From positions 186,001-250,000 of the forward strand of contig NZ_JBHUJW010000041.1 of NCBI RefSeq assembly GCF_042683565.1: a DNA stretch of 64,000 nucleotides. Reading direction: 5' to 3'. A program made the translations under genes and the position numbers. This DNA comes from Brevibacillus sp042683565. Lineage in GTDB: Bacteria; Bacillota; Bacilli; Brevibacillales; Brevibacillaceae. How positions within the stretch are numbered: the first letter of the stretch is position 1; each line of letters begins with the position of its first letter. The notes under the pieces were generated by a model. The model made no database searches. It was given only the letters and a program-made list of their open reading frames with translations, and was not told where the DNA came from. Shown piece after piece: positions 17,827 to 26,652 of the stretch.

Positions 17827-17843
17827 GTTTCGTCAGGTGAAAC
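17827..17843. promoter_or_regulatory. 17-bp palindromic operator, copy 2, in the acnA leader
   Basis: GTTTCGTCAGGTGAAAC matches 15 of 17 bases with the site at 11726-11742. The two differences fall at symmetric positions 6 and 12. It lies between the acnA -10 and its ribosome binding site. Confidence 0.65.
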
Positions 17844-17870
17844 GCAGTTTCGTTTCTTTATTACGACCCT

Positions 17871-17876
17871 ATTATA
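17871..17876 (-). promoter_or_regulatory. acnA -10 box
   Basis: TATAAT on the minus strand, about 74 bp before the start codon; the -35 is weak. The rest of the intergenic region up to 18208 is otherwise featureless apart from a possible bmrA -10 TATGAT at 18112-18117 on the plus strand. Confidence 0.6.
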
Positions 17877-18208
17877 CTGTATTTGCTTCTTCTCATCTAC
17901 CCCAAATTCGTCATTTATATACAAAAATCATGCAGAAAAAAGTGAATCACCGATCTCTACAAACAACCTAACCTCTCGTATTATCCCGTTTATATTCCGT
18001 TTACATTCATGCGGTATCGTTTCTTTTGCAGGCAGGGAGCCGGACGAAATCGGGATATGGCTTGCTTGCACAGGCAGAAGAAAGTACAACCTTGCCGGCG
18101 ATTGTTTCGTATATGATAGTAGCTGACAGCCCTTTTGTTCGGGCCTGCCCGGCTGACGAGGCATAGCGCGGCAGCAGAATCACAATTTATGGAAGCAAGG
18201 GGTAAGTT

Positions 18209-19969
18209 ATGATGCGATCAAACCAAACCGAACGTGCAAAGGTCAACTGGCGGCCGTTCTTGCAATTAATCAAGGAAACGAAACCGTCCAAGTGGCGGCT
18301 GGGCATCGCGCTGTTTTTCAGCATCGCCACGACGCTGGTCAGCCTGCTCGTCCCGCTGTTTACGAGAGACCTCGTGGACAGCTTCACACTTTCCTCCATC
18401 AACCGGGGGCAGATTGTACTGCTGGCGGCCGCCTTTATCTCCCAGGCGTTGGCGGGCGGGCTATCCATCTACTTGTTGAATCACGTCGGGCAGAGCATCG
18501 TCGCCTCTTTGCGCGATCGGCTGTGGAAAAAGCTGCTCGTCTTGCCCGTCTCCTATTACGACAACCACCCAACCGGGGACGCCATCAGCCGCATGACCAA
18601 TGACACTGGCGTGGTCAAAGGGCTGATTTCCGAGCATTTGTCCAACTTTTTTACGGGCGTGATCGCCATCATCGGCTCTATCGCGACGCTGCTTTACCTC
18701 GACTGGCAAATGACGCTGGTGATGCTCGTGGCCGTTCCGCTTTCGTTTTTCATCCTGTTTCCGCTGGGGCGTCAGATGTACAAAATCTCCAAAGGCTTGC
18801 AGGATGAGACCGCGAGCTTTACGACGATCATGAACCAGGTGATCTCGGAAATTCGCCTGGTCAAATCGTCCAATGCAGAGCCGCATGAATACGCGAGCGG
18901 CAAAAAGGGAATCGACAATCTTTTCCGTTATGGGCTGCGTGAAGGGAAAGTGCAGGCGATGATCGGTCCCCTGATCTCCTTTGTCATGATGGTGCTGCTG
19001 GTCGTCGTCATGGGGTACGGCGGGATGCGCGTCGCGACAGGGGCACTGACGGCTGGTGAACTGGTCGCCTTTATCTTGTACCTCGTCCAGATCGTCATGC
19101 CGATGGGACAGTTCACGCAGTTTTTTACCCAACTGCAAAAATCGATGGGGGCTACCGAACGGATCATTGACACGCTGCGGGCAGCCGAAGAAGACCACAC
19201 ATCCGGCGGCGAGCTGGTGAGCGCGAAGCAGCCGATTCACGTGGATCGCGTGAGCTTCTCCTACGACAACGGCGAGCAAATTTTGCAGGATGTGAGCTTT
19301 ACCGTCGAGCCGGGCAAGGTGACCGCCATCGTCGGACCGAGCGGAAGCGGCAAGACGACGCTCTTTTCCTTGCTCGAGCGGTACTACCTGCCGACGAGTG
19401 GAGAGATCCGCCTTGGACATGAGCCGATCCGCGAATTTACGCTGGCATCATGGCGCAGCAAGATCGGCTATGTGTCGCAGGAGAGCCCCCTGATCGCCGG
19501 GACGATCCGGGAAAATATTTGCTACGGCCTGAACCGGCCGGTCAGCGACGAGGAACTGCGGCACGCGGCGGCCATGGCCTACGCCGATCAGTTTATCGAG
19601 GAATTTCCGGATGGCTACGAGACGCAGGTCGGGGAGCGCGGCGTAAAGCTATCCGGCGGGCAGCGCCAGCGCATCGGCATCGCCCGCGCACTGCTGCGCG
19701 ATCCGGAAATTCTCATGCTCGACGAAGCGACCTCAAGTCTGGACAGCAAATCGGAATGGGTTGTCCAGCAGGCTCTCGCTAATCTAATGAAGGGACGCAC
19801 CACGCTCGTCATTGCTCATCGGCTGTCGACCGTCGTGGATGCCGACCAGATTTTGTTCCTGGAGAAAGGGAAGATCACCGGACGGGGCACGCATGAAGAG
19901 TTGTTCGCGGCGCATGCGATGTACCGGGAATTTGCGACCCAGCAGCTGCGGGTAAAAGAAAGGGTGTAG
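18209..19969 (+). CDS. ABC-type multidrug exporter, fused permease and ATPase (BmrA-like)
   Basis: This 586-residue half-transporter has six membrane segments in about 1-310. Its nucleotide-binding domain has Walker A GPSGSGKTT, signature KLSGGQRQRIGIARALL, Walker B ILMLDEATSSLD and H-loop VIAHRLS. It works as a homodimer to expel drugs or lipids. Nothing separates its stop from the response-regulator start, so all three genes form one unit. That is typical of transporters controlled by an adjacent two-component system sensing envelope-active compounds. Confidence 0.93.
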   Translation: MMRSNQTERAKVNWRPFLQLIKETKPSKWRLGIALFFSIATTLVSLLVPLFTRDLVDSFTLSSINRGQIVLLAAAFISQALAGGLSIYLLNHVGQSIVASLRDRLWKKLLVLPVSYYDNHPTGDAISRMTNDTGVVKGLISEHLSNFFTGVIAIIGSIATLLYLDWQMTLVMLVAVPLSFFILFPLGRQMYKISKGLQDETASFTTIMNQVISEIRLVKSSNAEPHEYASGKKGIDNLFRYGLREGKVQAMIGPLISFVMMVLLVVVMGYGGMRVATGALTAGELVAFILYLVQIVMPMGQFTQFFTQLQKSMGATERIIDTLRAAEEDHTSGGELVSAKQPIHVDRVSFSYDNGEQILQDVSFTVEPGKVTAIVGPSGSGKTTLFSLLERYYLPTSGEIRLGHEPIREFTLASWRSKIGYVSQESPLIAGTIRENICYGLNRPVSDEELRHAAAMAYADQFIEEFPDGYETQVGERGVKLSGGQRQRIGIARALLRDPEILMLDEATSSLDSKSEWVVQQALANLMKGRTTLVIAHRLSTVVDADQILFLEKGKITGRGTHEELFAAHAMYREFATQQLRVKERV

Positions 19970-20647
19970 ATGATGACCAGATTGATGGTAGTAGACGATG
20001 ACCCGCATATTCGGGAGCTGGTCCGCATCTTTTTGCAGCGGGAAGGCTTCGAGGTCGTGGAGGCAGAGGACGGGAGAGAGGCGCTGTGCAAAATGGAGAG
20101 CGCTCCTGCCGATCTGGTCATCCTCGACATCATGATGCCGAATATGGACGGCTGGAATCTGTGCCGCGAGCTGCGCAGCCTGTACGACATTCCGCTGCTC
20201 ATGCTGACGGCAAAGGGCGAAACGGCGCAAAAAATAAAAGGCTTCGAGCTGGGCGCAGACGACTATCTGGTCAAGCCGTTCGAGCCGGCAGAGCTGGTGG
20301 TGCGGGCCAAGGCTTTGCTGAAGCGGTACCGCATCGCCGCCTCCCAAATCGTGCAGGTCGGCCGCCTGAAGCTCGACCGCAAGACCTTCGTCATTACCGG
20401 CGACAGCAAGCTGATCACGATTCCGCCCAAAGAGTTCGAGCTGCTGTTCAAGCTGGCCAGCTACTCGGGCAGGACGCTTTCGCGGGAGCAGCTGATCGAG
20501 CAGATCTGGGGCTACGATTTTGAAGGCAACGAGCGCACGCTAGACGTCCACATCAACCGGCTGCGGGAGCGGTTTCCCGCCGAGGAATACGGTTTTTGCA
20601 TCCGCACGATCCGCGGACTTGGCTATCGGCTGGAGGTATCGCCATGA
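19970..20647 (+). CDS. OmpR-family response regulator
   Basis: This 225-residue protein has a receiver domain with acidic VVDDDPH, phospho-acceptor Asp in LVILDIMMPNMDGW, Thr in MLTAKG and Lys in DDYLVKPFEP. A C-terminal winged helix ends in TIRGLGYRLE. ATG 19970 immediately follows the exporter stop; ATG 19973 is an equally good start. It is translationally coupled to the kinase by an ATGA overlap. Confidence 0.95.
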   Translation: MMTRLMVVDDDPHIRELVRIFLQREGFEVVEAEDGREALCKMESAPADLVILDIMMPNMDGWNLCRELRSLYDIPLLMLTAKGETAQKIKGFELGADDYLVKPFEPAELVVRAKALLKRYRIAASQIVQVGRLKLDRKTFVITGDSKLITIPPKEFELLFKLASYSGRTLSREQLIEQIWGYDFEGNERTLDVHINRLRERFPAEEYGFCIRTIRGLGYRLEVSP

Positions 20648-21759
20648 GAGGAGAGCGGCAAAAAAGGAACATTCTCATCAGGCTGATCGGCCTCCTTGCC
20701 TTTTTGGGGCTGCTGACCCTTTGCTGGTCGGCAGCTTATTGGATGACCTCGTCTGCCTTCCCCAAAATGTGGCCGGATATGTCGGAGTTTGCCCGGTGGT
20801 TGACAACCTGCCTGCTCGGATTTTTTCTCTTCTTCGCCTTAATGTTCCTTATATCCACGATCTTCCCCCGGAGGCACCGCGAGCTGTTTCAGATACTCCT
20901 GGATGCTTTTCGCCGAATCGCAAAGGGAGATTTTAACGTCAAACTGGATGTGAATCTGGATCGTCATTGGGGAGAGCTGGTGCAGGGGATCAATCATATG
21001 GCGGTGCAACTGAGGGAAATGGAGCAGCTGCGGCAGGAGTTCATCTCCAACGTCTCGCATGAAATCCAGTCGCCCCTGACCTCCATCAGCGGTTTTGCCA
21101 GAGCATTGCAAAATGACAACCTAAGCCGCGAAGAGAGGCAGCACTACCTGGAGATCATCGAGATGGAGAGCGAGCGTCTGTCCAAAATCAGCGAAAACCT
21201 GCTCAAGCTCACTTCGCTGGAGGGCAAGCATCATCCGATGGAGCGGGTTCCGTACAGCCTCGATCAGCAGCTGCGCGCAGTCGTCCTCGCGTGCGAGCCG
21301 CAATGGATGGCAAAGGAGCTGGAGCTGGAGCTCGAGCTGGAACGCGTGACGATCGTCGCGGACCAGGAGATGCTGATGCAGGTGTGGACGAATCTGATCA
21401 GCAACAGCATCAAGTTCACCCCGAGTGGTGGTCGGCTGCAGATTCGGCTGCAGGGAGGGGAGCGCGAAGTGGCCGTGCACATCACGGATACGGGGATCGG
21501 GATTTCGCCAGCGGATCAGGAGCGTGTATTCGAGCGATTTTTCAAGGCGGACAAGTCGCGCAGCCGGACAGGAGGCGGCAGCGGCCTGGGACTGTCGATC
21601 GTGAAAAAAATCGTGGAGCTGCACGAGGGCCGGATCACGTTGCAGAGCGAACTGGGGGCAGGGACGACGTTTACCGTTACCTTGCCGAAGAATGCAGGCG
21701 AGGGAGTGGAAGGAAGCAAGCGAGGTTCAAAGCCGATTTCTCCCGCTCGCGCAAAGTGA
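20644..21759 (+). CDS. Membrane sensor histidine kinase
   Basis: This 371-residue protein has two membrane segments (about 12-34 and 50-75) enclosing a very short extracellular loop of roughly 20 residues. A HAMP-like linker is followed by the H-box FISNVSHEIQSPL, N-box NLISNSIKFTPSG, and G boxes DTGIGIS and GLGLSIVKKI. The tiny sensor loop is typical of kinases that sense through an associated transporter, here plausibly the upstream ABC exporter. The start overlaps the regulator stop (ATGA) with GGAGG upstream. Confidence 0.93.
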   Translation: MRGERQKRNILIRLIGLLAFLGLLTLCWSAAYWMTSSAFPKMWPDMSEFARWLTTCLLGFFLFFALMFLISTIFPRRHRELFQILLDAFRRIAKGDFNVKLDVNLDRHWGELVQGINHMAVQLREMEQLRQEFISNVSHEIQSPLTSISGFARALQNDNLSREERQHYLEIIEMESERLSKISENLLKLTSLEGKHHPMERVPYSLDQQLRAVVLACEPQWMAKELELELELERVTIVADQEMLMQVWTNLISNSIKFTPSGGRLQIRLQGGEREVAVHITDTGIGISPADQERVFERFFKADKSRSRTGGGSGLGLSIVKKIVELHEGRITLQSELGAGTTFTVTLPKNAGEGVEGSKRGSKPISPARAK

Positions 21760-21786
21760 TGGATCAGACAAATGGAGAGAAGCGAA

Positions 21787-21830
21787 AGAGGCGATCTCGC
21801 CGTCGGTTTGTGACGGAGAAGATCGCCTCT
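21787..21830. terminator. Bidirectional hairpin between the kinase gene and the moeB/thiF-like gene
   Basis: An outer 11-bp perfect stem (AGAGGCGATCT with its complement) encloses an inner CCGTC/GACGG stem. It lies between convergent genes. Confidence 0.75.
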
Positions 21831-21849
21831 TGTGCTTGGGGCTGTGCGG

Positions 21850-22875
21850 TTATGCCCCGATGTACCTGGCGTGCAGCGTGCGTGCCAGAGTCACGTCATC
21901 CGTGCCCTGGACGAGCACCCGGCCGTCCGGGAAGACGACGAAAGTATGCGGATCGACGCGGAAGCGCAGCAAAAACTTGTTGCGCTCCACCTGGCCGAGC
22001 GGCGCGAGACGTACCGCCAGCGCGTCCAGGTCGAGGGACATGCGGGCAGCTGGCGAGATTTGCACGGTATCTCGTCCGCACAGCGAGACGGCCTGTCCGT
22101 CCTGTGTTTCCGGGTGCAGGAAGGAAAATTCGCGCTGCCCGCAGCACGGACAGTCAGGGCGGCGGGCGTTTGCGACCTTGATCTGCTGGTGGCGGTTGTT
22201 CCAGACCTCGAAGTGCTCCAGGTTCGGATTGAGCGCATTGTCAGCGCCGACCAGCAGTTTGAACGCTTCGGTTGCCTGATAGGAGGCGACGATGTGAATG
22301 ATCGGTCCGATGACGCCAGCCGTGTCGCAGGTCGCCATCTCGCCCGGATTGGGCGCCTCGGGGAACAGGCAGCGCAGGCACGGGGTGCTGCCGGGCCGGA
22401 TGGCGGTAAAGGTCCCCGTCGCGCTCACCGCACCGCCGTACACCCAGGGGATGCCGTGCTTGACGCAGACGTCGTTGACCAGATAGCGCACCTGGAAGTT
22501 GTCGGTCGCATCGAGCACGAGATCGACGTCGGTGAGCAGCTCCTCTGCATTGTACGCCGTCAGATCGGCGACGACAGGCTCGATCGCCACTTCGGAGTTG
22601 ATGCGGGACAGCTTCGCGTGGGCGGCGATGGCTTTGGGCAAATGCTCGGCGGCGTCTGCTTCATCGTACAACATCTGTCGCTGTAAATTGCTCGGCTCCA
22701 CGAAATCGCGGTCGATCAACCTGACAAAGCCGACTCCGGCACGGACCATGTGGTTGGAGAGCACGGTTCCAAGCGCCCCCATCCCGACGATGGCGACGCG
22801 GCTTTGGCCGAGTTTTTCCTGTCCGCTGCTCCCGATCGGGGCAAACAGGAGTTGGCGGGAATAGCGTGTATCCAC
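21850..22875 (-). CDS. moeB: ThiF/MoeB-family sulfur-carrier adenylyltransferase
   Basis: This 341-residue E1-like enzyme adenylates the C-terminal Gly of ubiquitin-like sulfur carriers (MoaD or ThiS). Visible features are the nucleotide loop GMGALG near 31-36, LIDRDFVEPSNLQRQ, the zinc cysteines (CLRC and later CPCC) and TCDTAGVIGP with the conserved Cys. The last 100 residues go beyond the MoeB core and have no rhodanese signature. Five bases separate it from the MoaD-MoaE fusion gene upstream, so MoeB is the likelier role than ThiF. Confidence 0.85.
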   Translation of the reverse strand: MDTRYSRQLLFAPIGSSGQEKLGQSRVAIVGMGALGTVLSNHMVRAGVGFVRLIDRDFVEPSNLQRQMLYDEADAAEHLPKAIAAHAKLSRINSEVAIEPVVADLTAYNAEELLTDVDLVLDATDNFQVRYLVNDVCVKHGIPWVYGGAVSATGTFTAIRPGSTPCLRCLFPEAPNPGEMATCDTAGVIGPIIHIVASYQATEAFKLLVGADNALNPNLEHFEVWNNRHQQIKVANARRPDCPCCGQREFSFLHPETQDGQAVSLCGRDTVQISPAARMSLDLDALAVRLAPLGQVERNKFLLRFRVDPHTFVVFPDGRVLVQGTDDVTLARTLHARYIGA

Positions 22876-22880
22876 TTTGC

Positions 22881-23585
22881 TTATTTCACTCCTTCATCAT
22901 ATGTGGCGAGCGGATTCCACGGGCCCTGCTGATGGCCCTTCCACTCGCTGCCGTCTTCCCACATTTCCTTTTTCCAGATGGGGACGATTTGCTTGAGCCG
23001 CTCGATCGCGTAGCGGCCCGCCTCGAAAGCCTCGTTGCGGTGGGCGGTCGCGACAGCTACGACTACGGCGATTTCCTCGATCTGCAAATTTCCGACGCGA
23101 TGCTGCATGGCGACCTGTGTGCCGGGCCAGCGTTCTTCGATTTCGGCGGCGATCTGCTTCATTTTTTCGACGGCCATCGGGGCGTAGGCTTCATAGGAGA
23201 GCGAGACAGTGCGCTGTCCGTGCGTAAATTCGCGGACCGTTCCTACGAAGGTGAGAATCGCGCCGGCGTGAGGATTGCTGACAAGGCGCACCAGCCTGTC
23301 TGCACTGAGCGGCTCTTCGGTAATGGAAAAGCGCTCTTCTTCCCCGCCGCTGACGGGCGGAAGCAGGGCGATCTCGTCGCGCGGGGCGATGGCTTGATCG
23401 GGTGTTGCATATTCGTGATTGACCGAAACAAAGCAACTGCCGAGCAGCGGAGCGAGCGCAGGATACTGCCGGGCGACAGCCTCCAGCAGGTCGCGCACGG
23501 TGGCAGGCTCGGGCAGGGTCAATTGGATTTGACGTTCATGGACTCGCTCGGCCAGACCGGCGAACAGCAAGATCGTGACAGTCAT
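22881..23585 (-). CDS. Molybdopterin synthase, MoaD-MoaE fusion (MoaX-like)
   Basis: In this 234-residue protein, residues 1-81 are a MoaD ubiquitin-like domain ending in LLPPVSGG (Gly80-Gly81). Residues about 85-225 are MoaE, with FVGTVREF, YEAY, HRVGNLQIEE and IVPIWKKE. MoaD must present a free C-terminal Gly-Gly for thiocarboxylation, so the fusion has to be cleaved after Gly81, as known for mycobacterial MoaX. The product converts precursor Z (cPMP) to molybdopterin. It is in an operon with the moeB-like gene; moaC is 1.1 kb away on the other strand. Confidence 0.9.
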   Translation of the reverse strand: MTVTILLFAGLAERVHERQIQLTLPEPATVRDLLEAVARQYPALAPLLGSCFVSVNHEYATPDQAIAPRDEIALLPPVSGGEEERFSITEEPLSADRLVRLVSNPHAGAILTFVGTVREFTHGQRTVSLSYEAYAPMAVEKMKQIAAEIEERWPGTQVAMQHRVGNLQIEEIAVVVAVATAHRNEAFEAGRYAIERLKQIVPIWKKEMWEDGSEWKGHQQGPWNPLATYDEGVK

Positions 23586-23795
23586 TCGTGCAATTCCTCA
23601 TTTCCCATTGAAAAAGTCATGCTTTTCTATGGCATGACAATATCATAATACGGCCGTGATGCCAACGTTTCGGAAGTGGCCGAAGCGTCATTGCCTGCAT
23701 GCTCACGGGCGGATGAAATGTGCGTTTTTCAAATATTTTCCACAGGAGCTGATGATCGGTGTTATAGTAAAGGGATACGAAAGGGTGTGAGGAGC

Positions 23796-24599
23796 ATGTG
23801 CACAAGCTTTGTATATCAGGGGAGCCATACTTGCATCGGCATGAATTTTGACATTTCCGACCGGCGGATCAAGCTGGTCTGTCAAAAGGACGGCCAACTG
23901 CTCGTGATGCAGGAGGACGGCGGCCAGTTTTACCCGGCGCTCGGCATCAATAAAAACGGGACGTTCATGAACTTGCAAATGGTGGAACCGAGTGAGGAAG
24001 GGAAATACCGGCGAGGGAAAAATTGCGTGCACATCATGAAGCTGTTCGCGGATGTGCTGGGAGAAAAGCTGGCTCTCACCGACGTTTTCACCTACGTTGA
24101 TCAGCATGCGATCGTCAATGTCCCCGGCCACAGCGTGCACAGCCTGATCGCGGGCATGGGGCAGGCGTGTGTCGTCGAGCCGGGGAAAAAAGCGCTGGGC
24201 AGCGCGGCAATTGCGGACGAGCCGTTCATGGTCCTGACGAACTTTTCGTTGTTTGCCAGAGGCGAGCAGGAGAATGGACAGAGCGAGGCGATGGGAGCAG
24301 ACCGTTATCGGGTCGCGCGGGAGCGGCTGCTCGCCGTACAGGAGCCGTTCGAGCCCGCGGCCGCGTTTTCCATCCTGCGGGAGACCGCGCAGCACGGCGG
24401 CGCTTTTCCTACCCAATTATCGCTGGTTGCCGTGGCGGAGGAAGGCGTGGTGTATTTCACGCTGCGCGCCGACTTTGCCAAAGTGCTCCGCTTTTCCTTT
24501 CACGACAGGCTCATTCAGACGGAGAGCGGGTTTACCTGGCACAGGCAGCTTCCGCTCACGAACCGGGGCGTGCTGATTTCCGAGCTGGCCGGCTGGTAA
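23796..24599 (+). CDS. Ntn-hydrolase-like protein of the linear amide C-N hydrolase group
   Basis: This protein has 267 residues from ATG 23796. It begins Met-Cys-Thr-Ser-Phe; in the penicillin V acylase/choloylglycine hydrolase group, Cys2 exposed by Met removal is the nucleophile. GMNFDIS matches the conserved Asn/Asp region (normally GRNMD). The substrate is unknown: bile-salt-like amides, acyl-homoserine lactones or penicillin V are family options. AAAGGG is 10 nt and AGGAG 1 nt upstream, so start spacing is not ideal, but the MCTS start is family-typical. A TATAGT at 23763-23768 may be the -10. Confidence 0.72.
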   Translation: MCTSFVYQGSHTCIGMNFDISDRRIKLVCQKDGQLLVMQEDGGQFYPALGINKNGTFMNLQMVEPSEEGKYRRGKNCVHIMKLFADVLGEKLALTDVFTYVDQHAIVNVPGHSVHSLIAGMGQACVVEPGKKALGSAAIADEPFMVLTNFSLFARGEQENGQSEAMGADRYRVARERLLAVQEPFEPAAAFSILRETAQHGGAFPTQLSLVAVAEEGVVYFTLRADFAKVLRFSFHDRLIQTESGFTWHRQLPLTNRGVLISELAGW

Positions 24600-24692
24600 A
24601 TGGTTGTGTTTGTCCCCCGATACTTTCGCGATTGCTTTTCTCCCAAAGCCAGAGTAAGGTAGAGGAGGCGCAATCATCCTGGATGCAATGAG

Positions 24693-24730
24693 GCGAAAAT
24701 CGGAGGCAGTCCGAATTTTCGCTTGTTTTT
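24693..24730 (+). terminator. Terminator or attenuator abutting the moaC ribosome binding site
   Basis: GCGAAAATCGGA pairs with its complement with one bulged A around a 5-nt loop, followed by TTGTTTTT. The T tract ends one base before the GGAGG of moaC. It may terminate the upstream gene, control moaC, or both. Confidence 0.8.
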
Positions 24731-24741
24731 GGAGGACGACA

Positions 24742-25224
24742 ATGAGTGACCTGTTGACGCATTTTAATGAACAAAACCGTGCCCGCATGGTGGATGTATC
24801 GGAAAAGGACAGTTCGAAGCGCGAAGCTGTGGCCCAAAGCAAAATTTCGATGAAGCCGGAGACGCTGGCGCGCATTCGCGAAGGGCGCATCGAAAAGGGC
24901 GATGTGCTCGCGGTCGCACAGGTGGCGGGAGTCATGGCGGCGAAAAAGACGTGGGACATCATTCCGATGTGCCATCCGCTGCCGCTGACCGGGATCGACA
25001 TCCGCTTTGCTTTTGCCGATGACGAGACGCTCGTGATCGAAGCGATGGTCAAAACGACTGGAAAAACCGGTGTGGAAATGGAAGCACTGACTGCAGCAAG
25101 CGTCGCAGCCTTGACAGTGTACGACATGTGCAAGGCGATGGACAAAGGCATGGTAATCGGTCCGACCAGCCTTTTGCTGAAGACAGGCGGAAAAAGCGGC
25201 GACTTCCGCCGGGGAGAGAACTGA
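24742..25224 (+). CDS. moaC: Cyclic pyranopterin monophosphate synthase accessory protein MoaC
   Basis: This 160-residue protein has the normal MoaC length. It catalyses conversion of the MoaA product (3',8-cyclo-dihydro-GTP) to cPMP. Hallmarks: RMVDVSEKD, KKTWDIIPMCHPLPLTGI, TTGKTGVEMEALTA and YDMCKAMDKGM. ATG 24742 follows GGAGG with 6-nt spacing. An MFS gene starts 3 bp after the stop. moaA is not in the window. Confidence 0.96.
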   Translation: MSDLLTHFNEQNRARMVDVSEKDSSKREAVAQSKISMKPETLARIREGRIEKGDVLAVAQVAGVMAAKKTWDIIPMCHPLPLTGIDIRFAFADDETLVIEAMVKTTGKTGVEMEALTAASVAALTVYDMCKAMDKGMVIGPTSLLLKTGGKSGDFRRGEN

Positions 25225-25227
25225 CAG

Positions 25228-26499
25228 ATGAATCAGGCGTGGAAATCCTATCCGAGCAGCATTCGGCTCCTTTCGATTGCTGCCGTCATTTTTTCTACCG
25301 GCATGGCTTGTATTTGGCCGCTGGTTACGATCTACATTCACGAGTATCTGGGCAAGCCGCTGACGACAGCTGGCTTGCTGCTCATGTTAAACCAGGGGGC
25401 TTTTCTCATCGGCAGTCTGGCAGGCGGCATGCTCTTTGACCGCTGGGGGAAGATGAAGACGATCGTGCTGTCCTCCCTTGGCATCATCGTCATTTCCCTC
25501 TTTTTGGGCTTTACGGCCAACTTCACGGCCTACACCGTCTTGCTGCTGCTAAGCGGCTTGTTCTACGGGATGCTCTCGCCCGTCATGAACGCGCTCGCCG
25601 TCGTGCTGTGGCCCGAGGGAGGACGCAAGGTCATGAACATGATTTACGTGGCGCTGAACGCAGGCGTCGCGGCCGGCTCCGCACTCGGCGGGGTACTGGC
25701 GAGCGTGTCGTTTGCCTGGACGTTCTTCGGCAACGCCATTGCCCAGGTCTGCGTGTTCGCGATGTTCATCTTCATCCTGCCCCGGCACCTGCAAGCCGCT
25801 GCATCCGGGCAGCCAGACGGGAGCGTGGAGCTGAGGGCGGCAGACAGTCAGGCGTCAGCCGCTTTGGAAGTGCCGCGGGACGCAGCGACTTCTGTTCAAA
25901 AAGTCGTATGGGGAGCGCTGGTGCTGCTGTGCGCAGGGCTTCTCATCAGCTGGATCGTCTACGTGCAGTGGACGACGGTGCTGTCTGCCTACATGCAGTC
26001 GCTCGGCATTTCCTTGCGCCAATACAGCCTGCTCTGGACGTTGAACGGAGGGCTCATCCTGTTCGGGCAGCCGCTGATCGCGTGGATCATCAGGCGCCTC
26101 GCCCGAACGCTGCGTGCACAGTTGCTGCTGGGGACGTATGTGTTCGCCTTGTCGATGCTGATTTTGTCGCAGACGACCGCCTATGCCGGTTTTGTCGCGG
26201 CCATGTTCGTGATGACGATCGGCGAAATGCTCGTCTGGCCTGCCGTCCCGACCGTAGCGGCAGAGTTCACGCCACAAGGACGGGAAGGCTTCATCCAGGG
26301 GCTGGTATCCGGCACCGGCTCGGCAGGCCGCATGCTCGGTCCGCTGCTCGGGGCTTTCATCTTCCAGACGTTCCAGGCGCAGGGGCTGCTGTACATCATG
26401 GCTGGATTGTCCCTTTTGTCCGTTGCCTTTTTCGTTCTGCAAGGCTCCATGCAAAAGCGCGGCAAACGAAGGGGCATCCAGGCGACGATCGAAAAATAG
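25228..26499 (+). CDS. Major facilitator superfamily transporter
   Basis: This 423-residue protein has twelve predicted membrane segments in two six-helix halves, separated by a hydrophilic loop near residues 195-220. The motif-A-like GGMLFDRWGKMK follows helix 2. It starts 3 bp after moaC and uses GGGGAGAG inside the moaC end, so the genes are co-transcribed and probably coupled. The substrate is unassigned; drug efflux is typical for the family. The link to molybdopterin may be only positional. Confidence 0.9.
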   Translation: MNQAWKSYPSSIRLLSIAAVIFSTGMACIWPLVTIYIHEYLGKPLTTAGLLLMLNQGAFLIGSLAGGMLFDRWGKMKTIVLSSLGIIVISLFLGFTANFTAYTVLLLLSGLFYGMLSPVMNALAVVLWPEGGRKVMNMIYVALNAGVAAGSALGGVLASVSFAWTFFGNAIAQVCVFAMFIFILPRHLQAAASGQPDGSVELRAADSQASAALEVPRDAATSVQKVVWGALVLLCAGLLISWIVYVQWTTVLSAYMQSLGISLRQYSLLWTLNGGLILFGQPLIAWIIRRLARTLRAQLLLGTYVFALSMLILSQTTAYAGFVAAMFVMTIGEMLVWPAVPTVAAEFTPQGREGFIQGLVSGTGSAGRMLGPLLGAFIFQTFQAQGLLYIMAGLSLLSVAFFVLQGSMQKRGKRRGIQATIEK

Positions 26500-26652
26500 A
26501 GCAGCGAAAAGGCGCCCGGCTTGTGCCTTTTGCCCAGATGAGAAGGCAAGTGCAGCAACCGGCAAACTTCGATAGCCGTGGAATCTTTGGCCTGCTAGAA
26601 TACAAGCATGGCATTGCTGTGCATGCAGAATACGAAGAGGGAAGGGATTTGT

